64,000 nt of DNA from Chryseobacterium sp. JV274 (GTDB taxonomy: Bacteria; Bacteroidota; Bacteroidia; Flavobacteriales; Weeksellaceae): contig NZ_LR824569.1 in assembly GCF_903969135.1 (NCBI RefSeq), positions 3,493,001 through 3,557,000 of the forward strand, given 5' to 3'. Every line of letters starts with the position of its first letter. Within the stretch, counting starts at the first letter, position 1. The notes below the pieces were generated by a model, which saw nothing but the letters and a program-made list of their open reading frames with translations, made no database searches and had not been told where the DNA came from. The position numbers and the translations under genes are program-made. This document shows, piece by piece, positions 16,719-25,432 of this stretch.

Positions 16719-17132
16719 ATGCCTACTATTCAACAATTAGTAAGAAAAGGAAGAGCCACGCTTGCCAAGAAGAGCAAATCGGCTGCCCTTGATTCTTGTC
16801 CACAAAGACGTGGTGTATGTACGAGAGTATATACAACTACACCTAAGAAACCTAACTCTGCACTTAGAAAAGTAGCAAGGGTAAGACTTTCTAACGGTAA
16901 AGAAGTGAATGCCTATATCCCGGGCGAAGGACATAATCTACAGGAGCACTCGATAGTATTGGTTAGAGGCGGAAGGGTGAAAGACCTACCGGGAGTACGT
17001 TACCACATCGTAAGAGGTGCATTAGACACAGCTGGTGTAAATGGAAGAACTCAGAGAAGATCTAAGTACGGAGCTAAGAGACCTAAACCAGGACAAGCAG
17101 CTGCTGCTCCTGCAAAAGGAAAGAAAAAATAA
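16719..17132 (+). CDS. rpsL: 30S ribosomal protein S12
   Basis: 137 residues. S12 lies at the decoding centre. The conserved loops [18 protein letters not shown] and [15 protein letters not shown] are intact. The lysines whose change gives streptomycin resistance in other bacteria (PKKPNS and RVKDLPG) are present, so this looks like the sensitive form. A short Ala/Lys-rich tail ([12 protein letters not shown]) extends the C-terminus. First gene of the str operon. Confidence 0.98.
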   Translation: MPTIQQLVRKGRATLAKKSKSAALDSCPQRRGVCTRVYTTTPKKPNSALRKVARVRLSNGKEVNAYIPGEGHNLQEHSIVLVRGGRVKDLPGVRYHIVRGALDTAGVNGRTQRRSKYGAKRPKPGQAAAAPAKGKKK

Positions 17133-17155
17133 TCATTAAATAAGGTACAAAAGCA

Positions 17156-17632
17156 ATGAGAAAGACAAAAGCGAAAAAAAGACCGTTGTTACCAGATCCG
17201 AAATTTAATGATCAATTGGTAACGAGATTCGTAAACAACTTAATGCTTGACGGTAAGAAGTCAATCGCATTCAAAATTTTCTATGATGCATTAGAGATCG
17301 TAGAAACTAAAAAAGGAGATAACGAAAAAACTGCACTTGAAATCTGGAAAGATGCACTTACAAATGTAATGCCTCACGTAGAAGTACGTTCTAGAAGAGT
17401 AGGTGGAGCTAACTTCCAAATCCCTATGCCAATCAGAGCTGATAGAAAAATTTCTATGGCAATGAAATGGTTAATCAAATATTCTAAAGCTAGAAATGAT
17501 AAGTCTATGGCTTTGAAATTAGCTAATGAAGTTGTAGCAGCTTCTAGAGAAGAAGGTGCAGCTTTCAAAAAGAAATCTGATACTCACAAAATGGCGGAAG
17601 CTAACAAGGCTTTCTCACACTTCAAATTCTAA
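17156..17632 (+). CDS. rpsG: 30S ribosomal protein S7
   Basis: 158 residues. S7 nucleates assembly of the 30S head and touches the E site. [20 protein letters not shown] at the start and the central [20 protein letters not shown] are the classic rRNA-binding blocks. It follows rpsL by 23 bp and precedes fusA by 6 bp, within one operon. The length matches other members with the standard C-terminal helix (NKAFSHFKF). Confidence 0.98.
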   Translation: MRKTKAKKRPLLPDPKFNDQLVTRFVNNLMLDGKKSIAFKIFYDALEIVETKKGDNEKTALEIWKDALTNVMPHVEVRSRRVGGANFQIPMPIRADRKISMAMKWLIKYSKARNDKSMALKLANEVVAASREEGAAFKKKSDTHKMAEANKAFSHFKF

Positions 17633-17638
17633 TCTGAA

Positions 17639-19756
17639 ATGGGAAGAGATCTTAAATTTACAAGAAATATTGGTATTGCCGCTCACATTGATGCTGGTAA
17701 GACAACCACTACAGAAAGAATTCTATTCTATACAGGGGTTAACCACAAAATTGGTGAAGTTCACGATGGTGCTTCTACAATGGACTGGATGGAGCAGGAA
17801 GCAGAAAGAGGTATTACTATTACTTCTGCAGCTACCACTTGTTCTTGGAACTTTCCAACGGATCAAGGAAAAGCTTTACCTGAAACTAAGCCTTACCACT
17901 TCAACATCATTGATACACCGGGACACGTTGACTTCACTGTAGAAGTAAACAGATCTTTAAGAGTATTGGATGGATTGGTATTCTTATTCTCTGCAGTAGA
18001 CGGAGTAGAGCCTCAGTCTGAAACAAACTGGAGACTTGCTGACAACTACAAAGTTGCGAGAATGGGATTCGTAAACAAAATGGACAGACAAGGTGCTGAC
18101 TTCCTTAACGTGGTAAACCAGGTTAAAGATATGTTAGGATCTAACGCCGTTCCAATCGTTTTACCAATCGGTGCTGAAGAAGATTTCAAAGGTGTTGTTG
18201 ACTTAATTAAAAACAGAGCTATCATCTGGGATGAAGCAGGACAAGGAGCTACTTTCGAAGTAGTGCCAATCCCTGAAGACATGAAAGCTGAAGTTCTAGA
18301 ATATAGAGAGAAATTAGTAGAAGCTGTTGCTGACTACGATGAGACTTTGATGGAGAAATTCTTCGAAGATCCAGATTCAATCTCTGAAGACGAAATCAAC
18401 GAAGCTCTTAGAAAAGCTACTATCGATTTATCTATTATCCCAATGACTTGTGGTTCTTCATTCAAGAATAAAGGAGTACAGTTTATGTTGGATGCGGTAT
18501 GTAAATACCTTCCTTCTCCATTGGATAAAGATGATATTAAAGGTACTGATCCAAGAACTGACGCTGAAATCACAAGAAAACCATCTGTAGATGAGCCTTT
18601 CTCTGCATTAGCATTTAAGATTGCTACTGACCCGTTTGTGGGAAGACTAGCATTCTTCAGAGCATACTCTGGAAGACTGGATGCAGGTTCTTATATCTTG
18701 AACACTCGTTCAGGTGATAAAGAAAGAATCTCTAGAATCTATCAGATGCACGCTAACAAGCAAAACCCAGTAGAATATATTGAAGCTGGTGATATTGGTG
18801 CAGCGGTAGGATTCAAATCTATCAAAACTGGTGATACTATGTGTGACGAGAAAAACCCAATCGTTCTTGAATCGATGGTTTTCCCTGATCCGGTAATTGG
18901 TATCGCTGTTGAGCCTAAAACTAAAGCTGACCAGGATAAAATGGGTAACGCTTTAGCTAAATTGGCTGAAGAAGATCCTACGTTTACGGTTAGAACTGAC
19001 GAAGCTTCTGGACAAACGATTATCTCTGGTATGGGTGAGCTTCACTTAGATATCATTGTTGACCGTATGAAGAGAGAATTCAAAGTTGAAGTTAACCAAG
19101 GACAGCCTCAGGTAGAATACAAAGAAAACTTAACAAAAGTTGCTCAACACAGAGAAGTTTACAAAAAACAATCTGGTGGTAAAGGTAAATTTGCTGATAT
19201 TGTATTTGAATTAGGACCTGCTGAAGAAGGTAAAATTGGTTTAGAATTCATCAATGAGATCAAAGGTGGTAACGTTCCTAGAGAATTTGTTCCTGCAATT
19301 GAAAAAGGCTTTAAAGCTGCAATGAAGAACGGTCCTTTGGCTGGTTTCGAAGTTGAAGGTATTAAAGTTGTTCTTAAAGACGGATCTTTCCACGCGGTGG
19401 ATTCTGATGCTCTTTCATTTGAAATGGCTGCTAAATTAGGATTTAAAGAAGCGGGACGTGCTGCTAAGCCAGTAATTATGGAGCCTATTATGAAACTGGA
19501 AGTTGTAACTCCGGAAGAATATATGGGTAACATCATTGGTGACCTTAACAAAAGAAGAGGTACAATCAGTGGTCAGGAAGAGAAAAACGGTGCTGTTGTA
19601 ATCAAGGGTTCTGTTCCACTTTCTGAAATGTTTGGATATGTTACTACTCTAAGAACACTTTCATCAGGAAGAGCTACTTCTTCTATGGAATTAGAGAAGT
19701 ACCAAGCTACTCCACAAAACGTTGCTGAAGAAATCATAGCTAAAGCAAAAGGTTAA
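17639..19756 (+). CDS. fusA: Elongation factor G
   Basis: 705 residues. EF-G drives translocation using GTP. The G domain has G1 [17 protein letters not shown]2 with [12 protein letters not shown]3 DTPGHVDFT and G4 NKMDRQGAD. Domains II-V follow, with [18 protein letters not shown] in domain III and the domain IV loop. Compared with E. coli there is nothing missing, and the Thr-rich P-loop TTTTE is canonical. It is the main coding sequence of the str operon, between rpsG and rpsJ. No tuf gene follows it here. Confidence 0.98.
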   Translation: MGRDLKFTRNIGIAAHIDAGKTTTTERILFYTGVNHKIGEVHDGASTMDWMEQEAERGITITSAATTCSWNFPTDQGKALPETKPYHFNIIDTPGHVDFTVEVNRSLRVLDGLVFLFSAVDGVEPQSETNWRLADNYKVARMGFVNKMDRQGADFLNVVNQVKDMLGSNAVPIVLPIGAEEDFKGVVDLIKNRAIIWDEAGQGATFEVVPIPEDMKAEVLEYREKLVEAVADYDETLMEKFFEDPDSISEDEINEALRKATIDLSIIPMTCGSSFKNKGVQFMLDAVCKYLPSPLDKDDIKGTDPRTDAEITRKPSVDEPFSALAFKIATDPFVGRLAFFRAYSGRLDAGSYILNTRSGDKERISRIYQMHANKQNPVEYIEAGDIGAAVGFKSIKTGDTMCDEKNPIVLESMVFPDPVIGIAVEPKTKADQDKMGNALAKLAEEDPTFTVRTDEASGQTIISGMGELHLDIIVDRMKREFKVEVNQGQPQVEYKENLTKVAQHREVYKKQSGGKGKFADIVFELGPAEEGKIGLEFINEIKGGNVPREFVPAIEKGFKAAMKNGPLAGFEVEGIKVVLKDGSFHAVDSDALSFEMAAKLGFKEAGRAAKPVIMEPIMKLEVVTPEEYMGNIIGDLNKRRGTISGQEEKNGAVVIKGSVPLSEMFGYVTTLRTLSSGRATSSMELEKYQATPQNVAEEIIAKAKG

Positions 19757-19772
19757 TTTTTAAATTAAAGAA

Positions 19773-20078
19773 ATGTCACAAAGAATCAGAATAAAACTAA
19801 AATCTTACGATTACAACTTGGTAGACAAGTCTGCTGAGAAAATCGTAAAAACGGTAAAGGCTACTGGTGCTGTTGTAAACGGTCCAATTCCATTGCCAAC
19901 GAATAAGAGAATCTTCACAGTGTTGAGATCTCCGCACGTAAACAAAAAAGCAAGAGAGCAGTTCCAATTATCAGCTCACAAGAGACTAATGGATATCTAC
20001 TCTTCTTCTTCTAAAACTGTTGATGCTCTAATGAAATTAGAACTTCCTTCAGGTGTAGACGTTGAAATTAAAGTGTGA
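19773..20078 (+). CDS. rpsJ: 30S ribosomal protein S10
   Basis: 101 residues. [24 protein letters not shown] and the loop [23 protein letters not shown] mark S10 (NusE), a 30S head protein that also joins antitermination complexes. It lies 16 bp after fusA and ends the operon at a terminator. In most bacteria rplC follows directly; here rplC is 15.7 kb away. Confidence 0.98.
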   Translation: MSQRIRIKLKSYDYNLVDKSAEKIVKTVKATGAVVNGPIPLPTNKRIFTVLRSPHVNKKAREQFQLSAHKRLMDIYSSSSKTVDALMKLELPSGVDVEIKV

Positions 20079-20105
20079 TAAATGCATACTTTGCAATGAT
20101 TATAC

Positions 20106-20137
20106 AAACCGTTCCTTTTTAGGAGCGGTTTTTTTTT
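20106..20137 (+). terminator. Terminator of the str operon
   Basis: Stem AAACCGTTCC (20106-20115) with GGAGCGGTTT (20122-20131), one G-T pair, a 6-nt loop and eight or more T in the 3' arm and tail. It lies 28 bp after rpsJ, so rpsJ is the last gene of this transcript. Confidence 0.9.
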
Positions 20138-20314
20138 GAATTGATCTGAAAAGCATATTGGATACATTATCAAATCTGTTTTTTTTGAATTATACTTTCT
20201 ATACTCATAAAAAGTGTTAAGGAGATTAACCTTAACGATAGAGTAGTTCTGTTTAGGGATTTTAAAGAGTCCCTTCGAAGGATTAATGATCTGATATTAA
20301 TAGTTCTTTTTCAG

Positions 20315-20328
20315 GTGACATATGTCAC
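20315..20328. promoter_or_regulatory. Palindrome GTGA-N6-TCAC (Crp/Fnr-like site)
   Basis: GTGACATATGTCAC is a perfect 14-bp palindrome. Its GTGA-N6-TCAC layout is that of Crp/Fnr-family sites (TGTGA-N6-TCACA). It ends 33 bp before the -7 element and 55 bp before the receptor ATG, an activator-like position. Which regulator binds, if any, is unknown. Confidence 0.4.
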
Positions 20329-20361
20329 TCTTGTTTATTTATTTAGAATTAATAAAAATAA

Positions 20362-20369
20362 TAATTTTG
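20362..20369 (+). promoter_or_regulatory. Candidate -7 element of the siderophore receptor gene
   Basis: TAATTTTG matches TAnnTTTG, 14 bp ahead of the ATG at 20384. No TTG occurs at the usual -33 distance (the nearest ends 28 bp upstream), which fits a promoter needing an activator. Confidence 0.4.
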
Positions 20370-20383
20370 CCAAAAATTATCAG

Positions 20384-22639
20384 ATGAATAAAGTAGTATC
20401 CTTTTCTCTGCTGCTATTGGGTGGAGTTCTGGCCAATGCGCAGAAAGTAAATGATTCAGTTAAACACAAGAAAATTGAAGAAGTAGAACTGTTTGGTGAA
20501 AAAAAGAAACAACCACAAGGGTTGGACGCAATTACCAGATTGCCATTGAAAACCAGAGATCAGATTCAAAGTATTTCTGTGATTTCCCATAAAGCAATTG
20601 AAGAATTAGGAGCGCTTACAGTCACTGATGTTGCGAAAAACGTTCCGGGGGTAACCCTATTTTCAAGCTATGGCGGAGGAAACGAAAGTATGTCAATCAG
20701 AGGATATCGTGGAGTTCCTGTACTGAAAAACGGAGTTCAGCTGGATTCAGATTTCCGTACCGCAGGGATGATCACTGATATGCAGGGTGTAGAAAGTATT
20801 CAGGTTATCAAAGGATCTGCTGCTATTGGTCAGGGAATAGGAAATGGTTTGGGATCTGCAGGAGGTGTGATTAATGTTGTAACAAAAAGACCTCAGTTTA
20901 TTGATCAGACTAATGTAGGATTCCGTTATGGAAGCTGGGATTTTTACAGACCTACAGTAGACTTCCAAAGAGTATTGGATCCTCAGGGAAAAGTAGCTTT
21001 GAGGTTCAATGGAGCGTACCAAAATAATAATTCATTCAGAAGCCATGTACAGGGAGAAAGGATTTATGTAAACCCATCTGTCGCTTTCCGTCCGGATGAT
21101 AAAACATTAATCAATGTGGAAATGGATTATCTTCATGATAAAAGAACACCGGACAGAGGAACAATAAACCTTGCTCCAGGAACTATTGAAGCATTATATC
21201 ACATGCCAAAAGGAAAGTTTTTAGGATATACATCTGATTATTCAAAAACTGAAGCCTACAACTTTGCGACTACAATCGTACGTAACATTACGGACAAATT
21301 AAAAGTGAGAGCAGCTTTCGTGAATTCCGTAAGTAATACAGATTCTGAAGCTTCATCCGTGTCATTGCCTGCTGGTGAAACCAACTACAATATCAGACAG
21401 CGTACTATAGGAAAATCACAGGGAGAAGATATCAACAAAGTATTACAGTTAGACTTCATTGGAGAGCAGATAAAGACCGGATTTATTAAACACACATTCC
21501 AGGTTGGTTTTGACTGGAGAGAAACAGAAACCTCTTCTACAACCTTTGAAGCATACAAAAACTCAATTGCACCCGGGAATTTAATTACTGCACGTAATAC
21601 AAAAATCGGAAATACAACCTATGCGGCTAATCCACTTGATATTGTTGACGTAGTGAACGGAAATATCCCGAACCAACTTCCGGTAAATGTCATTTATAAA
21701 AATCTGGGAAGATCAAACGCAGTATTGACACCAAGTATCGGTGCAATGGCTCAGGATGTGATGACGATTGGAAAATATGTAAAAGCTCATTTGGGACTTC
21801 GTTACAGCAGGCTCAATGGTTCTGCCAATGAATCTGTAGATACATGGAACCCTAATTTCGGATTGATTGTTTCTCCACTTCCAAATGTTAATGTATTTGG
21901 ATCGTATACTACAACCACATCTTTAAGATCTTCTAATAATTTCCTTTTAGATGGTGGAAGAGTAGGCCCGTCAATGACTAAACAATGGGAAGCTGGTATT
22001 AAATCAGATTGGTTTAATGAGCGTTTAAGATTTAATGTAACGGTATTTGATATTAAAACAGATCATCTTTCTTTCACTATTCTTGACGAAAATTATAACC
22101 CTGTTGTGATTGACAAACAAACTATGTATGGTCTTGCAGGAAACCTTAGAAGAAAAGGAGTGGAAGTAGAATTGATCGGACGAATTCTGCCAAACCTTCA
22201 GGTAATGTCCGGATGGGCATATCTGGATGCTCAGTATCAGGACAGCCCAGCTTACATGAACGGATCTGCACCAATGAACGCTCCTAAGCATACTGCAAAC
22301 GGATGGCTGAATTATAAATTCAATAAAGGTACTTTATCAGGACTTGATGTAGGGGCGGGAATTTATTATGTAGGAAAAAGACCGGTTGACGAATGGACTC
22401 AGAAAACATTTACAGCAGGTCACCTGAACAGTGTGAAGCCTGGAGACAAACCTTTCGATATGCCGGAATATACTACCGTAGATGCCCAGGCAGGATATAC
22501 ACTGAAAAATGGAATGGGAATAAGAGTATTCTTTAATAACATTTTTGATAGCGTAGGATACAGCTCTTATTTCAGAGGAGGATATATCGATCAGATTCAG
22601 CCAAGAAACTTTGCTGTACAGGTAAACTATAAATTCTAA
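20384..22639 (+). CDS. TonB-dependent siderophore receptor (FhuA/FecA-like)
   Basis: 751 residues from the ATG at 20384; longer in-frame starts run through the promoter region. A signal peptide ends ANAQ. The plug domain contains VTDVAKNVPGVTLFSSYGGG, MSIRGYRGVPVLKNGVQLDS and VESIQVIKGSAAIGQGIGNG followed by AGGVINVVTKRP, typical of siderophore-type receptors. The barrel includes a second characteristic block (GSYTTTTSLRS) and ends in an aromatic (VQVNYKF), as outer-membrane barrels do. No SusD partner and no carboxypeptidase-like N-terminal domain are present, so it is not a Sus system. It imports a ferric chelate at the expense of the TonB-ExbBD system, encoded elsewhere. Confidence 0.92.
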   Translation: MNKVVSFSLLLLGGVLANAQKVNDSVKHKKIEEVELFGEKKKQPQGLDAITRLPLKTRDQIQSISVISHKAIEELGALTVTDVAKNVPGVTLFSSYGGGNESMSIRGYRGVPVLKNGVQLDSDFRTAGMITDMQGVESIQVIKGSAAIGQGIGNGLGSAGGVINVVTKRPQFIDQTNVGFRYGSWDFYRPTVDFQRVLDPQGKVALRFNGAYQNNNSFRSHVQGERIYVNPSVAFRPDDKTLINVEMDYLHDKRTPDRGTINLAPGTIEALYHMPKGKFLGYTSDYSKTEAYNFATTIVRNITDKLKVRAAFVNSVSNTDSEASSVSLPAGETNYNIRQRTIGKSQGEDINKVLQLDFIGEQIKTGFIKHTFQVGFDWRETETSSTTFEAYKNSIAPGNLITARNTKIGNTTYAANPLDIVDVVNGNIPNQLPVNVIYKNLGRSNAVLTPSIGAMAQDVMTIGKYVKAHLGLRYSRLNGSANESVDTWNPNFGLIVSPLPNVNVFGSYTTTTSLRSSNNFLLDGGRVGPSMTKQWEAGIKSDWFNERLRFNVTVFDIKTDHLSFTILDENYNPVVIDKQTMYGLAGNLRRKGVEVELIGRILPNLQVMSGWAYLDAQYQDSPAYMNGSAPMNAPKHTANGWLNYKFNKGTLSGLDVGAGIYYVGKRPVDEWTQKTFTAGHLNSVKPGDKPFDMPEYTTVDAQAGYTLKNGMGIRVFFNNIFDSVGYSSYFRGGYIDQIQPRNFAVQVNYKF

Positions 22640-22657
22640 TCAACAAAATTATTCATT

Positions 22658-23275
22658 ATGAAAAGTATCAAAACTATATTCTTAGCATTGGCTCTTGGCG
22701 CAGCAGCTGTGTCATGTTCCGGAGACAAAAAGAAAGGAATAGATTATAATCAGTTTAAAACAGAAGTGAAACTTACTCCTGAACAGGAAAAGAGCTTTAA
22801 CGAGATCACTGCAAAATATCAGCAGCTTCAGGAGCAGAATTTTCAGGCAGCAAAAGCTCAGGGTGGTAATATGGACCGCGTAGCTTTAGGAATAAAGAAT
22901 GAAGAACTGAGAGCGCAGCAGTCTATTGAAATGGCTACCGTTTTAGATGGTCCTCAGATGGAAAAGTTCAATAAGTTTGTAGATGAAAATTCCAGAAAAA
23001 GACCAAGATATGACAATGTATTGTTAGAAAGAATCAAAACGGAAGCACAGCTTTCCGAAGAAGAGTTCAAAGTAGTAAATGCTGCGAATGATGCCTTTGA
23101 AAAAGCATTCAATGATGCGCACGATGTATATCATGGGAACAACGATCTGGCAAAAGAATACTGGGAGAAATTTGATACCCAGAGAAAAGCTGCTATTCAG
23201 AAAGCACTAAGTCCTGAACACTATACTAAATTTGAAGAAATCGTAAAAGAAGTTCAGTTCAAAGGAAGAAAATAA
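22658..23275 (+). CDS. Lipoprotein with CpxP/Spy-like motifs
   Basis: 205 residues, starting 18 bp after the receptor gene. The lipobox is AVSC (Cys20). The rest is highly charged and helical. Segments such as LTPEQEKSFNEITAKYQQLQ and LSPEHYTKFEEIV recall the LTxxQ repeats of CpxP/Spy-type periplasmic proteins, though the match is loose. It is the probable second gene of a transcript with the siderophore receptor, so it may help receptor folding or act in iron handling; that is an inference. I do not recognise an exact family. Confidence 0.6.
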   Translation: MKSIKTIFLALALGAAAVSCSGDKKKGIDYNQFKTEVKLTPEQEKSFNEITAKYQQLQEQNFQAAKAQGGNMDRVALGIKNEELRAQQSIEMATVLDGPQMEKFNKFVDENSRKRPRYDNVLLERIKTEAQLSEEEFKVVNAANDAFEKAFNDAHDVYHGNNDLAKEYWEKFDTQRKAAIQKALSPEHYTKFEEIVKEVQFKGRK

Positions 23276-23499
23276 ACGACATTGATACCAGTGAGGGCTG
23301 GAAGCAGGAAGAAGGAGATGGATATGATATTGGGCTAAAAGTTCTTACTACTTTTAAGAAAACGTATTCAATTTGGTGAATGTAGATTAAAGTTTGGTCA
23401 GTAATCTTTTAGACTAAATAACTTCCATCAAAAGCTTCATGCTTCCTTTCCCGAATTTGTATTAACTTTTTTTAATTTATTCATATCAATTTTAATTTA

Positions 23500-23532
23500 A
23501 AACATTAAGACGGTACAACTGTCTTAATGTTT
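23500..23532 (+). promoter_or_regulatory. Strong hairpin just before the PepSY gene
   Basis: AAACATTAAGAC (23500-23511) and GTCTTAATGTTT (23521-23532) form a perfect 12-bp stem with a 9-nt loop and two further T. It ends 13 bp before the ATG at 23546. It could terminate the receptor-lipoprotein transcript (224 bp after that stop) or be a leader/operator structure of the PepSY gene. The rest of the 270-bp gap shows no gene. Confidence 0.5.
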
Positions 23533-23545
23533 TTGCTGTTAAATA

Positions 23546-24742
23546 ATGAGAGTATTACTTAAAAGCCTTTACAGGAAAAGAAGAAAAAACGAATCGGTTA
23601 CAAAATACCTGATGTGGATCATTCATCTCTGGCTGGGACTTTTATCAAGCAGTATTGTTTTTATCATGTGTCTTACCGGATGCCTCTATGCATTCAAAAA
23701 TCAGATTACCGATTTTAGCAACAGAGATAAAGTTTACATAAGTCCGGGTTCAGAAAAAGCGATGAATCTTGATCTGATCCAGGTGGAATTATTAAAACAT
23801 AGTAAAGAACTTACTTCTCTGATGATTCCCGATGATAAAGGGAAAAGTTACGTGGTCGGTTACCGTGAAAATAATTTGGATAAAAGTACTTACTACAACC
23901 AATATACAGGAGAAGTTCTTGGACAGCCCAATGTTGACTCCGGTAGATTCTTTGAAGTTGTTCTGGATCTTCATAGAAATCTGATGATGGGAAATGTAGG
24001 AAGACAGATTGTAGGAGCTTCAGTTCTTATGTTCTGTATTCTGCTGATTTCAGGATTTATTCTTTGGCTCCCGAAGAAACTGAAGTTTTTGAAACAGGGA
24101 CTCACTGTCATGTTCAAAGCAAAATTTCAAAGGGTCAATTATGATCTGCACAATACACTGGGGTTTTATACATTTCTCATGCTTTTCTTTATTGCTGTTA
24201 CCGGATTGTATGTGACGTATCCGTGGGTAAAGAATACTCTCATCATAAGCCTGGGAGGATCGTCAATAGATAATATTTCAAAAGAAAAAGACAGTGGAGA
24301 TGATGCTTTCGGGGGACTTCTGGAAGATATGCTTCAGAAACAGGATGAAAAGAAAAACCTGAAAGACGCTACTTCCGCTTCTGTGGATAATATTTTAAAG
24401 CTGGCAGACCGTCATCTTCCTTACAATGCTGTTACAAGTATAGAGCTCCCCAATAAAGAAAATCCGCGGTATGTTGTTATCAAAACCAACAGAGAAAACT
24501 TCCTTGGAATGATGTTCCCGGACGAAGTAACATTTGATAAAACGGGAGTTTTCAAAACAAAAGAACTGTTTTCTGACAAACCTTTGAACAAACAGTTTAC
24601 ATCTTTAGCAAAACCTTTACATACGGGAGAAATCATGGGATTGCCAAGTATTATTCTCTACTTTATAGTTTCTCTTATCGGTTGTTCGCTGCCGGTGACA
24701 GGGTTTATGATCTGGTGGCATAGATTCAGAAAAATGAAATAA
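23546..24742 (+). CDS. PepSY-associated transmembrane protein (iron-siderophore reductase type)
   Basis: 398 residues. The plan is that of PepSY_TM proteins: a first helix with WIIHLWLGLLSSSIVFIMCL including the conserved His, a periplasmic PepSY-type domain, helices around 160-180 (GASVLMFCILLISGFILWL), HNTLGFYTFLMLFFIAVTGLY with another His, and a last helix (IILYFIVSLIGCSLPVTGF) ending IWWHRFRK. Members often sit beside ferric-siderophore receptors and some act as inner-membrane reductases that release iron. The conserved His could ligate haem. The gene context (siderophore receptor before, iron permease after) agrees with that role, which remains an inference. Confidence 0.85.
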   Translation: MRVLLKSLYRKRRKNESVTKYLMWIIHLWLGLLSSSIVFIMCLTGCLYAFKNQITDFSNRDKVYISPGSEKAMNLDLIQVELLKHSKELTSLMIPDDKGKSYVVGYRENNLDKSTYYNQYTGEVLGQPNVDSGRFFEVVLDLHRNLMMGNVGRQIVGASVLMFCILLISGFILWLPKKLKFLKQGLTVMFKAKFQRVNYDLHNTLGFYTFLMLFFIAVTGLYVTYPWVKNTLIISLGGSSIDNISKEKDSGDDAFGGLLEDMLQKQDEKKNLKDATSASVDNILKLADRHLPYNAVTSIELPNKENPRYVVIKTNRENFLGMMFPDEVTFDKTGVFKTKELFSDKPLNKQFTSLAKPLHTGEIMGLPSIILYFIVSLIGCSLPVTGFMIWWHRFRKMK

Positions 24743-24834
24743 AAACAACCCAAAATATTTAGATACCTCATATTCTTAGCCTTTTCATGATTTCGGATTA
24801 ATTTTTATACATTTAGTATATAAAAACAGAAGCT

Positions 24835-25335
24835 ATGAGTCATAAAGGTCATCATTTTTTTGAACAATTTTCAAACTGGGCTGTAAAATTTACCGGAAGT
24901 CCATCTGCTTTTATCGGGGCCTTCCTTATCGTAGTAATATGGGCAGTTACAGGTCCTTTTTTTAACTATTCAGAAACCTGGCAGCTGGTAATCAATACCG
25001 GAACTACGATCATTACCTTTCTGATGGTTTTCCTCATTCAGAAAGCCCAGAATAAAGATTCAAAAGCCATACAGATCAAACTGAACGAAATTATAGCCGC
25101 TCACGAAAAGGCAAGCAACAGAATTGTAGATATTGAAGATCTTACGGAAGCAGAACTTGACCAGCTTCATCTTTATTACGAGAACCTGGCTCAGTTTGCT
25201 AAGGAAGATACTGATATTCATATGTCTCATTCTATTGATGCCGCAAAGAGAAACCAGAACTATAAACACGATTTTTTCAGAGAGAAGCATGAAGAATGGT
25301 TACAGAAGCAAGAACAAAAAAAGGAATCTAAATGA
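24835..25335 (+). CDS. Low-affinity iron permease family protein
   Basis: 166 residues. Two transmembrane helices (about 26-46, SAFIGAFLIVVIWAVTGPFF, and 56-74, TTIITFLMVFLIQKAQNKD) are followed by a helical cytosolic tail with LDQLHLYYENLAQFAKED. The FFEQFSNWAVKFTGSP start, TGPFFNYSETWQLVINT and QKAQNKDSKAIQIKLNE(I/L) are recognisable from the PF04120 (iron permease) family. The family name derives from fungal Fet4; direct transport by the short bacterial versions is doubtful. It lies 92 bp after the PepSY gene and closes the iron group. Confidence 0.85.
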   Translation: MSHKGHHFFEQFSNWAVKFTGSPSAFIGAFLIVVIWAVTGPFFNYSETWQLVINTGTTIITFLMVFLIQKAQNKDSKAIQIKLNEIIAAHEKASNRIVDIEDLTEAELDQLHLYYENLAQFAKEDTDIHMSHSIDAAKRNQNYKHDFFREKHEEWLQKQEQKKESK

Positions 25336-25432
25336 TTCCTTTTTTTGTCTGATAAATAATAAGCTTGTCTTGAACTCCATCTAAAATATGTAATCTTCAT
25401 TTTATACAAACTTCTATACATTCTCTTTAGAA

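Larger units (their letters stand above)
20138..20383. other. Regulatory gap upstream of the siderophore receptor
   Basis: There is no gene in the 305 bp between rpsJ and the receptor. Beyond the terminator it holds an inverted repeat, GTTAAGG (20216-20222) with CCTTAAC (20230-20236), then the 14-bp palindrome at 20315-20328 and a -7 element at 20362-20369. Confidence 0.5.

Noticed and set aside
17556..17942. 128-codon frame overlapping rpsG and fusA
   Set aside because: It is a shifted frame of two certain genes with no recognisable domain.
20315..20383. 23-codon upstream extension of the siderophore receptor
   Set aside because: It begins inside the palindrome and crosses the -7 element; the signal peptide starts at the ATG at 20384.
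23276..23499. A hidden small gene between the lipoprotein and PepSY genes
   Set aside because: The ATGs seen lead to stops within a few codons and no conserved sequence is recognisable.
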